DNA of 64,000 bases from Geodermatophilus saharensis (GTDB taxonomy: Bacteria > Actinomycetota > Actinomycetes > Mycobacteriales > Geodermatophilaceae), in NCBI RefSeq assembly GCF_900188205.1, contig NZ_FZOH01000005.1, positions 248,945 through 312,944 of the forward strand, written 5' to 3'. Numbering within the stretch: the first letter of the stretch is position 1; every line of letters begins with the position of its first letter. The position numbers were made by a program, and so were the translations under genes. The notes beneath the pieces were generated by a model. It ran no database searches, was not told the DNA's origin, and saw only the letters and a list, made by a program, of their open reading frames with translations. Shown one piece after another: positions 14,248 to 22,563 of the stretch.

Positions 14248-16092
14248 GTGGCTGACCGCACTCCCCAGGCGACCTACCCCTACGCCGACTTCAGCGAGCT
14301 CGCCGGTCCGCTGCAGGAGCCGACGCCGGACAGCCGCGTCCGGTTCCGCCCGGTCACCCGCGGCGGCGCGCGCCTGCGCGCCTGGCTGCTGGTGTCCACG
14401 GCCCTGCTGTGCGAGGTCGCGTTCCTGGCCTTCCTGCTGCGGCCGGCCAACCACCCCGAGTTCTCGCAGGACTGGCAGTCCTTCCTGGCCATGGCGCTGA
14501 TCGGCAGCATCGCGATCATCGAGGGCCTGCGCCTGGTGAACGTCTGCACCCTGGCCGTGGCCACGCTCAACGCCCGCGACCCGGTGCCGGTCGTCCCCCT
14601 GACCGGTCAGCGGCTGGCGTTCATCACCACGATCGTGCCGGGCAAGGAGCCGATCGAGATGGTGCGCCGGACGCTGGAGGCCGCCGTCCAGGTCCGGTAC
14701 GAGGGCACCTTCCACGTCTGGTTGCTCGACGAGGGCGACGACCCCGCCGTCCGCGCCCTGTGCGCCGAGCTCGGCGTCCGCCACTTCAGCCGGGCCGGCG
14801 TGCCCCGGTGGAACCAGAGCTCGGGCCCGCACAAGGCGCGCACCAAGCACGGCAACTACAACGCCTGGCTCGAGGCACACGGCGACGAGTACGACTTCTG
14901 GGTGTCGGTGGACACCGACCACGTGCCGATGCCCAACATGGCCGAGCGGCTGATGGGCTACTTCCACGACCCGGACGTCGCCTTCGTCGTCGGCCCGCAG
15001 GTCTACGGCAACTACGACAACTTCGTCACCCGCGCCGCGGAGTCCCAGCAGTACCTGTTCCACAGCGTCCTGCAGCGGGCGGCCAACCGGTCGAGCAGCG
15101 CGATGTTCGTGGGCACCAACAACGCCGTGCGGATCGCGGCGCTGCGGGCCGTCGGCGGACTGCAGGACTCCATCACCGAGGACGCCGCGACCAGCCTCGT
15201 CTGGCACGCCGGCCGCAACCCGCGGACCGGCGCCCCGTGGAAGTCGGTCTACACCCCCGACGTCCTGGCGGTGGGCGAGGGCCCGAGCACCTGGCGGGAC
15301 TACTTCACCCAGCAGGGCCGCTGGGCCCGCGGCACCGACGAGGTCGTGCTGCGGCGCTTCTGGCGGCTGGCCCCCCGGCTGTCGTTCCGCCGGCTGACCC
15401 ACTACGCGCTGCTGATGTCGTACTACCCGGCGGCCGCTATCAGCTGGGTGCTCGGCATCGGCAACCTCCTCGCCTACCTGCTGACCGGCGTCGCGGGCCT
15501 GCTGGTGTCCGCGCAGCTGTGGCTGGTGCTCTACGTCAACGCCGCGGTGCTGCAGGTCGCCGTCTACTTCTGGAACCGCAAGCACAACGTCAGCCCGCAC
15601 GAGGAGGAGGGCTCCTCGGGGGTCAGCGGCATGGCCATCTCGGTGATGTCGGCGCCGCTGTACGTCAGCGCCCTCCTCGCCGCCGTGCGCAACCGCAGCA
15701 CCGGCTTCCACGTCACCCGCAAGGGCGCGGTCGCCGGTGACCGGCTGGGCGTGTTCGGCCGGCACCTGGGCTGGGCCGCCGTGGTGGCCGCCGCGCTGGT
15801 GGCCTCGCAGCTGCTCGGCCACACGCACGCCGCCATCCGGATCTGGGCCGTGCTGAGCCTGGTCATGTCGCTGCTGCCGGTGGCGATCTGGAGCGCCGGG
15901 CGCCGGCGCGCCCGGCAGAGCGCCCCGGCACCCGCCGCGACCGCGCCCGCCGTGCCCGCCCCGTCCCTGCCCGTCCCGTCCCGGCCGGTCCTCGCCGCAC
16001 CCGACGTCGTCCCGGCTCCGGCCGCGCCGGCCGTCCGGTTCGTGCGCAACCGGCTGGTCGACGTCCCCCAGACCCAGGAGAGCACCCGATGA
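14248..16092 (+). CDS. cslA: CslA-like glycosyltransferase family 2 (beta-glucan synthase)
   Basis: A 614-residue cellulose-synthase-like membrane enzyme that would polymerise a beta-glucan from UDP-sugar and extrude it. Two membrane segments (residues ~45-65 and ~78-100) precede the GT2 domain: DEGDD (~161), VDTDH (~221), TEDAATS (~310) and QQGRWARG (~354), the full D, DxD, TED, QxxRW set. Several membrane segments follow (~385-545) and an Ala/Pro-rich tail. GTG start at 14248; the stop overlaps the next ATG (ATGA). In Streptomyces the cslA-glxA pair makes a glycan at hyphal tips needed for aerial growth; the same gene order here is strong support for the assignment, though the organism's morphology is unknown. 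Confidence 0.9.
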   Translation: MADRTPQATYPYADFSELAGPLQEPTPDSRVRFRPVTRGGARLRAWLLVSTALLCEVAFLAFLLRPANHPEFSQDWQSFLAMALIGSIAIIEGLRLVNVCTLAVATLNARDPVPVVPLTGQRLAFITTIVPGKEPIEMVRRTLEAAVQVRYEGTFHVWLLDEGDDPAVRALCAELGVRHFSRAGVPRWNQSSGPHKARTKHGNYNAWLEAHGDEYDFWVSVDTDHVPMPNMAERLMGYFHDPDVAFVVGPQVYGNYDNFVTRAAESQQYLFHSVLQRAANRSSSAMFVGTNNAVRIAALRAVGGLQDSITEDAATSLVWHAGRNPRTGAPWKSVYTPDVLAVGEGPSTWRDYFTQQGRWARGTDEVVLRRFWRLAPRLSFRRLTHYALLMSYYPAAAISWVLGIGNLLAYLLTGVAGLLVSAQLWLVLYVNAAVLQVAVYFWNRKHNVSPHEEEGSSGVSGMAISVMSAPLYVSALLAAVRNRSTGFHVTRKGAVAGDRLGVFGRHLGWAAVVAAALVASQLLGHTHAAIRIWAVLSLVMSLLPVAIWSAGRRRARQSAPAPAATAPAVPAPSLPVPSRPVLAAPDVVPAPAAPAVRFVRNRLVDVPQTQESTR

Positions 16093-18077
16093 CCCGACGC
16101 ATGCCGCGCCGCACGCGCCGGTTGCGCAACGCCGCGCTGATCGCCGCCACGGTGGGCGGGCTGGTGGCCGCCAACGGCCCGGTCGTGACCGCCGTCGCCG
16201 CGGACGTCTACACCGACTTCCAGCGCAGCCGCCCGGAGTACAAGGCCCAGTACGGGTCGTGGGAGACCATCGAGCTGCCCGAGGAGTACCGGGGCCAGGC
16301 CGTGCACGCCGCCCTGCTGTACACCGGCGACGTCCTGCTCATCGCCGGGTCGGGCAACGACGCCGAGAACTTCGAGGCCGGCACCTTCCGGACCATCCTG
16401 TGGGACCCGGTGAGCGGGGAGGCCGAGGAGATCCCGACCCCGGAGGACCTGTTCTGCTCCGGGCACGCCTACCTGCCCAACGGCAACCTGCTGGTGGCCG
16501 GCGGCACGCGGGACTACGAGGTCCTCGCCGACGACGTCACGCACGCCGCCGGTGTGCTCACCGTCAAGAACGAGCGCCTCGACGAGTCGGTCACCCTGCC
16601 CGCCGGCACCCGGTTCACCGCCCGCGGCAACGCCTACACGACAGCGGAGGAGGTCACCGTCCCGCCCGCGCACCTCATGGCCGACGGCAGCTCCATGGCC
16701 GGCGAGCAGGAGGTGTGGATCGAGGCCGAGGAGGAGGGCGAGGGCCCCGTCGTCACCGGCGGCCAGCAGTTCCAGGTCGAGGAGTTCAGCGCCGAGGAGC
16801 GGTCCACGCTCTACGGCCAGGGCGACACCATCACCCTCGACAAGCAGAACTACACCGGGCTGGACGCCTCCTACGAGTACGACGTCGCCAGCGAGAGCTA
16901 CCGCCCGACCGGGCGGCTGACCGAGTCGCGCTGGTACCCGACGCTGGTCGGCACGGGGGACGGCGGCGTGCTGGCCGTCTCCGGCCTCGACGAGTTCGGC
17001 CAGGTCGTCGACGGCGACAACGAGGTCTACGACCCGGCCACCCGCACCTGGGCGAACCGGCCGGAGCTCGAGCGGTACTTCCCGACCTACCCCGCGCTGT
17101 TCCGCCTCGCCGACGGCCACCGGCTCTTCTACAGCGGCTCCAACACCGGCTACGGGCCGGCCGAGGCGGGCCGCCAGCCCGGCATCTGGGACCTGGCCGA
17201 CAACGGCTGGCAGGACGTCGAGGGCCTGCGCGACCCCGAGTTCAACGAGACCAGCACCTCGTTCATGCTCGCCCCCGCGCAGGACCAGCGGGTGGCGATC
17301 GTCGGTGGCGGCGGCGTCGGGGACAGCGAGGAGTCCACGGCCCGCTTCGACGTCGTCGACCTCAGCGAGGCCGAGCCCCGCTACCAGCCGGCCGGCGTCG
17401 ACTACCCGAGCCCGGCGCGCTACATCAACGCGGTCACGCTGCCCGACGACACCACCCTGCTCACCGGCGGCTCGGTCGGCTACCGCGGCAACTCCCAGAG
17501 CGACCTGCACCTGACGACGCGGTACGACCCGCACAGCGGCCACCTGCAGGACGCGGCACCCAACGAGGTCGGCCGCAACTACCACGCGACGGCGCTGCTG
17601 CTGCCCGACGGGCGGGTCATGACCATGGGCTCGGACCCGCTGTTCTCCGACGAGGACAACACCATCCCCGGCCGGTTCGAGACGCGCATCGAGATCTACT
17701 CCCCGCCCTACCTGTTCGCCGGGGAGCGGCCGGCCATCACCGACGCCCCGCAGGAGGTCACCCGGGGCAGCGGCTTCACCGTCGCCACCGAGGGCGGCGG
17801 CGTCGCCGAGGCCCGGCTGCTGCGCCCCAGCGCCGTCACGCACCAGACCGACACCGAGCAGCGGTCGATCGCGCTGGACGTGTCCTGCCCGGGGGAGGAG
17901 GCACCGGCGCCGGCCGCCTCGGGTGACGGGCACTGCCCGGACGGCTGCTGCGGCGGCGGGACGGTCGAGCTGAGCGTCCCCGAGGAGGAAGGCCTGACGC
18001 CGTCGGGCTGGTACATGTTGGTCGTGCTCGACGACCACGGCGTCCCGTCGCCGGCGCGATGGGTGCACGTGGGATGA
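16089..18077 (+). CDS. glxA: GlxA-like radical copper oxidase
   Basis: A 662-residue galactose-oxidase-like protein (kelch propeller plus DUF1929-type C-terminal domain). The N-terminus (ALIAATVGGLVAANGPVVTAV) is a signal or membrane anchor, so it acts outside the membrane. Copper-radical site residues line up with galactose oxidase: Cys123 in LFCSGHA, a Tyr at 283 in ESRWYPTLV, Tyr498-His499 in RNYHATALLLPDG and His585 in SAVTHQTD. The expected role is oxidising the CslA glycan. Unusual is a Cys/Gly-rich insert (DGHCPDGCCGGG, ~617-628) in the last domain. ATG overlaps the cslA stop; the stop overlaps the GH6 start. Confidence 0.9.
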   Translation: MTRRMPRRTRRLRNAALIAATVGGLVAANGPVVTAVAADVYTDFQRSRPEYKAQYGSWETIELPEEYRGQAVHAALLYTGDVLLIAGSGNDAENFEAGTFRTILWDPVSGEAEEIPTPEDLFCSGHAYLPNGNLLVAGGTRDYEVLADDVTHAAGVLTVKNERLDESVTLPAGTRFTARGNAYTTAEEVTVPPAHLMADGSSMAGEQEVWIEAEEEGEGPVVTGGQQFQVEEFSAEERSTLYGQGDTITLDKQNYTGLDASYEYDVASESYRPTGRLTESRWYPTLVGTGDGGVLAVSGLDEFGQVVDGDNEVYDPATRTWANRPELERYFPTYPALFRLADGHRLFYSGSNTGYGPAEAGRQPGIWDLADNGWQDVEGLRDPEFNETSTSFMLAPAQDQRVAIVGGGGVGDSEESTARFDVVDLSEAEPRYQPAGVDYPSPARYINAVTLPDDTTLLTGGSVGYRGNSQSDLHLTTRYDPHSGHLQDAAPNEVGRNYHATALLLPDGRVMTMGSDPLFSDEDNTIPGRFETRIEIYSPPYLFAGERPAITDAPQEVTRGSGFTVATEGGGVAEARLLRPSAVTHQTDTEQRSIALDVSCPGEEAPAPAASGDGHCPDGCCGGGTVELSVPEEEGLTPSGWYMLVVLDDHGVPSPARWVHVG

Positions 18078-19129
18078 CCGCGGGCACCGCCCGCCGGCGG
18101 TCGCTGCGGACCGCGGTGCTGGCCGTCGTGGCCGGCACCGCGGTCGCCTGCGGCGGCAGCGGCACGACGGATCCCGCGGACCCCACCGGCACCGCCGCGC
18201 CGGAGGAGGAGGGCGCGAGCCGCCTGGCGGGGGAGGAGCTCTGGCTCAACCCCGAGGGCCACGGCCCCGTCGCCGTCGAGCAGGCCCGGGCCGAGGGGCG
18301 CACCGAGGACGCCGAGGCGCTCGCCCCGCTGGCCGAGCAGCCGACCGCCACCTGGTTCGCCACGAACGACAACCCCTACCCCGCGGTGGAGGAGGTGTCG
18401 CTGGCCGCCGACGCGGCCGGGGAGCTGCCGGTCCTGGTGGCCTACAACGTGCCGGGGCGCGACTGCGGCCTGTACTCCAGCGGCGGCGCCCCCGACGCCG
18501 ACGCCTACCTCGCCTGGATCGGCAGCTTCGCCGCGGCCCTCGGCGACCGCCCCGCGGTGGTCGTGCTGGAGCCCGACGCCGTTCCGCAGGCCCTGGTCGG
18601 CTGCCCGGGCGTGGACGCCGCGGCGCGCTACGAGGTGCTCGCCCAGGCCGTGGACATCCTCGACCGGCAGCCGGGCGCGCGCGTCTACGTCGACGCCGGC
18701 AACGCCAGCTGGGTCCAGGACCTGCCGGCGCTCGCCGACGCCCTGCGCCGCAGCGGCATCGACGCGGCCGACGGGTTCGCCCTCAACGTCTCCAACTACG
18801 AGACGACCGAGGCCAGCACCGAGTACGGCACCGAGCTGTCCCGCGTGCTGGAGGACGGCGCCCCCGAGGGGACACCGCCCGCCCACTTCGTCGTCGACAC
18901 CAGTCGCAACGGCGCCGGCCCGCCGGAGGACAGCGGCAGCGAGGAGGGCCGCTGGTGCAACCCGCCGGGGCGGGCGCTCGGCGAGGAGCCGACGACCTCC
19001 ACCGACGTCCCCCGGCTCGACGCGCTGCTGTGGGTCAAGCAGCCCGGCGACTCCGACGGCACCTGCGGCGGCGGGCCCCCGGCGGGCCAGTGGTGGCCCG
19101 AGGCGGCCCTGGAGCTGGTGGCCGGCTGA
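18074..19129 (+). CDS. Glycoside hydrolase family 6 lipoprotein (CslZ-like)
   Basis: A 351-residue GH6 endoglucanase/cellobiohydrolase. Starting at ATG 18074 (ATGA overlap with glxA) the leader RRRSLRTAVLAVVAGTAVAC ends in a lipobox-like Cys, so it is probably a membrane lipoprotein. GH6 motifs: AVVVLEPDAVPQ with the catalytic Asp, YVDAGNASWV, FVVDTSRNGAGP, WCNPPGRALGEEP and LWVKQPGDSDG. An earlier ATG at 18059 would spoil the leader. In Streptomyces the third gene of the csl locus likewise encodes a GH6 hydrolase, thought to trim or release the glucan; that role is inferred here. Confidence 0.9.
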   Translation: MTAGTARRRSLRTAVLAVVAGTAVACGGSGTTDPADPTGTAAPEEEGASRLAGEELWLNPEGHGPVAVEQARAEGRTEDAEALAPLAEQPTATWFATNDNPYPAVEEVSLAADAAGELPVLVAYNVPGRDCGLYSSGGAPDADAYLAWIGSFAAALGDRPAVVVLEPDAVPQALVGCPGVDAAARYEVLAQAVDILDRQPGARVYVDAGNASWVQDLPALADALRRSGIDAADGFALNVSNYETTEASTEYGTELSRVLEDGAPEGTPPAHFVVDTSRNGAGPPEDSGSEEGRWCNPPGRALGEEPTTSTDVPRLDALLWVKQPGDSDGTCGGGPPAGQWWPEAALELVAG

Positions 19130-19144
19130 CCGCCGGCCGGTGCG

Positions 19145-19372
19145 TCAGTCGCCCCAGGGGATGTAGTTCGAACCGCCGCCGAGGGCGGTGAGCACGAGCA
19201 TGCCGGTGAAGGCGATCACGATGAACGCCACCACGACGGCGAACAGCAGCCAGCGGCGGTCCTCGATGCCGGGCTTCTCGCTGTCCTCCGGGGCGTGGGG
19301 TGCGTCCTCCACCCGCGTGGCCGGTGGGGGTTCCTCGGCCGCGGCGGGCGGCCGGTCGACGGGAACGGTCAT
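19145..19372 (-). CDS. Small single-span membrane protein
   Basis: A 75-residue protein with a Pro/Ala/Glu-rich cytoplasmic N-terminus (~40 residues), one membrane helix (LLFAVVVAFIVIAFTGMLVLTAL) and a short GGGSNYIPWGD end. Start ATG 19372. It converges on the csl operon with 15 bases between the stops. Function unknown. Confidence 0.7.
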   Translation of the reverse strand: MTVPVDRPPAAAEEPPPATRVEDAPHAPEDSEKPGIEDRRWLLFAVVVAFIVIAFTGMLVLTALGGGSNYIPWGD

Positions 19373-19639
19373 GACGACTCCCTGACGTGGGCGTCCCGGG
19401 CGCCGGGTGATCGGCGTCCGGGGACGACGCTAGGACGGTCACGGGTCGCCGGAACGGGTCGGAGGTCCCTGGTCCGAGGGCCCGAGGACACGCCCCCTGC
19501 AGGTCAGCGGGCGGTGCCCGGCTGCCGCCACTGGCTGGCCCGCTCGCCGTGCGCGGCCCGCTCGACGGTCCCGGTGAGCCGGCGGTCGCGCCTGCCCTCG
19601 CTCCGGGCGGCGAGCAGCCGGCCAGATGCCGGGGGAGGT

Positions 19640-19971
19640 GGCGGAGTGCTCGCCGGCCAGGCCCGCACCGACGAGCCGATCGTCCCGGTCACCCAGGAGA
19701 CGGTCGGCTCGGCGAGGATCCCGTGCGGGTGGACGCGTCCTCGACCATCTGCCGCTCCTCGGCGGTGAGGTCGGCGGCCAGGGAGTCGAGGTGGGTCCAC
19801 GGGTGCTCCCGCTCACGTGCAGCCCGAACCGCCCGGCGGGGGTGTCCACGTCGGCGCCGTGGTCCCAGCCGGGGGCCAGGCTGCCGGTCCACCGCGTGCG
19901 GGCCAGGCGGTCGCGCAGGTCTGCGAGGACGGCGTCGTCGACCGCGACGGCGCAGGGACGCGTGGCCACGG
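19640..19971 (-). pseudogene. Decayed epoxide hydrolase gene
   Basis: Pieces of an epoxide hydrolase (EHN-type N-terminal domain) are spread over three leftward frames. Around 19965-19815 the translation is RPCAVAVDDAVLADLRDRLA followed by RTRWTGSLAPGWDHGAD, the N-terminal domain; about 19800-19728 gives HLDSLAADLTAEERQMVEDA; about 19710-19660 gives TVSWVTGTIGSSVRAW, like the region near the family's C-terminal third. Intact members have ~370-400 residues; most of the alpha/beta hydrolase fold is gone and at least two frameshifts are present. The rest of 19373-20109 shows no gene. Confidence 0.5.
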
Positions 19972-20109
19972 TCGACTTCTGCCCAGGACGTGGGAGTGGC
20001 GTCCCCAGGGGGGCGACTGGGGACGCCGTGCCGGAGCGTCGCAGGCCCGCGCGGGGCGGGGCCAATACCGACGGTGATGCACAGCCGGCATGGCCCGCGC
20101 CGGCCCGGG

Positions 20110-20346
20110 TCAGCCGCCGCGCTCGACCTCGGCCTGCACGATGCCGCCGATCGCCGTCTGCAGGGCGGGGTTGGTGGTGTCGCCCTCGGCGAGCGCGGCG
20201 CGGGCGTCCTCCGACAGCAGCGCCGGGTCGACGTCGTCGAGCCAGGCCACCTCGCCGCCGACGCGGCGGCCCACCTGCAGCCCCTCGGTGCCCTGGCGGA
20301 GGACGTACTGGTCGCCGTCGATGTCGATCGTCAGGTCGTCGCTCAT
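20110..20346 (-). CDS. Small hypothetical protein
   Basis: A 78-residue acidic soluble protein (SDDLTIDIDGDQYVLRQGTE; EDARAALAEGDTTNPALQTA). Start ATG 20346. It looks like a small beta-then-helix domain. No family recognised; divergent from the CutA gene, with 50 bases between the starts. Confidence 0.6.
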   Translation of the reverse strand: MSDDLTIDIDGDQYVLRQGTEGLQVGRRVGGEVAWLDDVDPALLSEDARAALAEGDTTNPALQTAIGGIVQAEVERGG

Positions 20347-20396
20347 GGGCGGCCCCTACCCCGCGCGCCCCCGTGCACGCCCCGCAGGATGGGCGT

Positions 20397-20768
20397 GTGG
20401 ACACCGAGGTGGTCGAGGTCGTCGTCACCGGGCCGGACGCCGGCTGGCTGGCCGGCTACACCCGGACGCTGGTGGAGGAGCGGCTGGCCGCCTGCGGGCA
20501 CCAGCTCACCGCGATCCGCTCGGTGTACCGCTGGGAGGGGGCGGTGCACGACGACCCGGAGGCCCGCGTGGCGCTGCACACCCGCCGCTCACTGGTCCCG
20601 GCGCTGGTCGCCCGCACCCGCGAGCTGCACCCCTACGACGTGCCGTGCGTCCTCGCCGTGCCGGTCGTCGGCGGTGACCCCGACTACCTGCGCTGGGTGC
20701 TCACCGAGACCCGCGAGCCCGAGACCCGCGAGCCCGAGACCCGCGAGCCCGAGACCGGCGATCCCTAG
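20397..20768 (+). CDS. CutA-like divalent ion tolerance protein
   Basis: A 123-residue CutA1 family protein, a small trimeric cytoplasmic protein linked to copper tolerance in E. coli but of unsettled role. The signature is clear: LVEERLAACGHQL, SVYRWEGAVHDDPEA, RELHPYDVPCVLAVPVVGG and DYLRWV. GTG 20397 is preceded by CAGGAT with six bases between, so the mRNA may be leaderless. The last ~20 residues are a PETRE repeat tail not usual in the family. The stop overlaps that of the convergent oxidoreductase gene. Confidence 0.85.
   Translation: MDTEVVEVVVTGPDAGWLAGYTRTLVEERLAACGHQLTAIRSVYRWEGAVHDDPEARVALHTRRSLVPALVARTRELHPYDVPCVLAVPVVGGDPDYLRWVLTETREPETREPETREPETGDP
20706..20765 (+). repeat. Four 15-bp tandem repeats at the cutA 3' end
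   Basis: GAGACCCGCGAGCCC occurs three times exactly (20706-20750) and a fourth time with two changes (20751-20765). It encodes ETREP repeats and keeps frame, so copy number can vary without breaking the gene. Confidence 0.85.
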
Positions 20769-21664
20769 GGCGTCAGCACCAGCTTGCCGCGCACGTGTCC
20801 CTCGCGGCTGCGCCGCAGCGCCTCGGCGGACCGCTCGAGGGGGTAGGTGCCGGCGACCGGCAGCCGCAGCCGGCCGTCGGCCGCCAGCCGCGCGACCTCG
20901 GCCAGCCGGGGCGCGGCGCCCTCGCTGCTGGTGGTCACCTGCACGCCGAGGTCACCGGCGCCGAAGTCGGCGACGGTGACCACCCTGCCGGGATCGCCGG
21001 TCAGCGCGACCAGGTCGCGCACCGAGCCGCGGCCCGCGGTGTCGACGGCGCCGTCCACCCCGCCGGGGACCAGTTCGCGCACCCGGTCGGGCAGGCCCTC
21101 GCCGTAGGGGGTGTGCAGCGCGCCGAGGGACCGGACGTAGTCGGCGTTGGCCGGCGAGGAGGTGCCGACGACCCGCAGCCCCCGGCTGACGGCGACCTGC
21201 ACGGTGGCACCGCCCACCCCGCCGCTGGCGCCGTCGACGACGACGGTGGCGCCCTCGGGCAGCCCGAGCAGGTCCAGCACGCGGACGGCGGTCTCCCCGG
21301 CGACGCCGAGCCCGGCGGCCTCCTCGAGGCCGGTGCCCGCCGGGACGGGCGCCCAGGCGGTGAGGACGGCGTGCTCGGCGGCGGTGGCGCGGCCCAGCCC
21401 GAACACCGCGTCGCCGACCCGCACGCCGGTCACGCCCTCGCCGACCTCGTCGACCACCCCGGCGGCGTCGAAGCCGGGCACGGCCGGCCCGTCCGGCGCG
21501 GCGCCGCGGGCCATCAGGCCGGTGACCTGCTTCCAGTCGATCGGGTTGACGCTCGCGGCGCGCACGGCCACGCGGACCCGGCCCGGCCCGGCGTGCGGCT
21601 CGTCGACCTCCCCGACGCCCACGACCTCGGGCTCCCCGTACTCCGTGTACACGACGGCGCGCAT
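20765..21664 (-). CDS. NADP-dependent zinc-free alcohol dehydrogenase/quinone oxidoreductase
   Basis: A 299-residue MDR-superfamily reductase. N-terminal GroES-like domain (MRAVVYTEYGEPEVV, RAASVNPIDWKQVTG, PGFDAAGVVDEVG) and Rossmann domain with the nucleotide loop GASGGVGGATVQVA (~155-168). Structural and catalytic zinc Cys ligands are lacking, as in quinone oxidoreductases. Start ATG 21664 with GGAGGAG seven bases upstream. Substrate unknown. It ends against the CutA gene. Confidence 0.88.
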   Translation of the reverse strand: MRAVVYTEYGEPEVVGVGEVDEPHAGPGRVRVAVRAASVNPIDWKQVTGLMARGAAPDGPAVPGFDAAGVVDEVGEGVTGVRVGDAVFGLGRATAAEHAVLTAWAPVPAGTGLEEAAGLGVAGETAVRVLDLLGLPEGATVVVDGASGGVGGATVQVAVSRGLRVVGTSSPANADYVRSLGALHTPYGEGLPDRVRELVPGGVDGAVDTAGRGSVRDLVALTGDPGRVVTVADFGAGDLGVQVTTSSEGAAPRLAEVARLAADGRLRLPVAGTYPLERSAEALRRSREGHVRGKLVLTP

Positions 21665-21745
21665 CGGCGTGCTCCTCCCGGACGGCGGTGACGTGCGGCT
21701 GCAACCGCCGTGACCGCCGACACCTTCCGCCGACACCTTCCGCCG

Positions 21746-22033
21746 TCATCCCGGCTCGCCGCGCAGCTTGCGCCGGGCCACCACGACTAGGTCGACCAGC
21801 GCCACCGCGGCGAGGACGAACAGGAGCACCGCCGGCCAGGCCGGCAGGTCGGTGCCCAGCCACAGGATCCCGAACACCGTGCAGGTGACCAGCCCGAACG
21901 TGGCCAGCACCAGTCGCAAGGTCAGCGCCGACTGCGCCGGCGCCGCGCCGCCGATGCCCGCCGTCGGGTCGTGGTGGTCGGGCAGGCCGCGCTCGTAGTC
22001 CGCGCGGGTGCGCTTCCGGCGGGGCTCGCTCAT
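21746..22033 (-). CDS. Two-span membrane protein, DUF6343-like
   Basis: A 95-residue protein with a charged N-terminus, an AQSALTLRLVLATFGLVTC segment and a second helix (AWPAVLLFVLAAVALVDLVVV). The ARSALxLRLVL-like stretch recalls the DUF6343 family of actinobacteria; that match is from memory and moderate. Start ATG 22033. Confidence 0.6.
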   Translation of the reverse strand: MSEPRRKRTRADYERGLPDHHDPTAGIGGAAPAQSALTLRLVLATFGLVTCTVFGILWLGTDLPAWPAVLLFVLAAVALVDLVVVARRKLRGEPG

Positions 22034-22086
22034 GCCACCCGGGCTACCCGACGGCGCCCCCGGCCACCCGGCGGGCCGCTGCGAGG

Positions 22087-22515
22087 ATGGCGGGCGTGAC
22101 CCCGGCTGCCCGCGACACCCCCGCCGTCCTGCGCGACCTCGGCGCCGCCCTGCTCGGCGCGGTGCCGGCCGGCGCGGCGCGGGCCAAGTACCGCGCCACG
22201 GTGGTCGGGGACGTCCGCCGCGACGAACTCGTGGCCGACGCCGGCGACGGGCGGCCGGTGCCGGTGGCGGTGCCCGACGCGGTCCGGGCCGCCGTCGAGG
22301 AGCTCAAGCGGGTCATGTGGACGCCGGAGCGCGGCACCTGGCTGCAGACCGAGATGGTCCTCGACCGGTCCACCGGCCGGCTGCTGCCCCTGTTCAACGG
22401 CGACGCCGAGCCCGCCGGCCCGCCGCTGCCGCGCGCGGCGCTGCTCGCCGAGCTGCGCGACTTCCCCCGCCCGCCCGGCGCCGTCCCGGGGTGGATGGCC
22501 GAGCGGACCGGCTGA
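22087..22515 (+). CDS. Hypothetical protein, possibly YezG/DUF600-like
   Basis: A 142-residue soluble protein. The stretch ERGTWLQTEMVLDRSTGRL followed by PLFNGDAEP resembles the GTW...FNYDxEP signature of YezG/DUF600 immunity-like proteins. Start ATG 22087 or a nearby codon; no clear ribosome binding site. No toxin gene stands next to it, so an immunity role would be speculation. Confidence 0.55.
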   Translation: MAGVTPAARDTPAVLRDLGAALLGAVPAGAARAKYRATVVGDVRRDELVADAGDGRPVPVAVPDAVRAAVEELKRVMWTPERGTWLQTEMVLDRSTGRLLPLFNGDAEPAGPPLPRAALLAELRDFPRPPGAVPGWMAERTG

Positions 22516-22563
22516 CCGCGCCGCCCGGCCCCCCGGCCCGCGGGCGCACTACCCTGGATCGAC

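Noticed and set aside
15564-18068. 834-codon leftward ORF
   Set aside because: It is antisense to cslA and glxA, whose domains and active-site residues are intact; long antisense frames are normal at this GC content.
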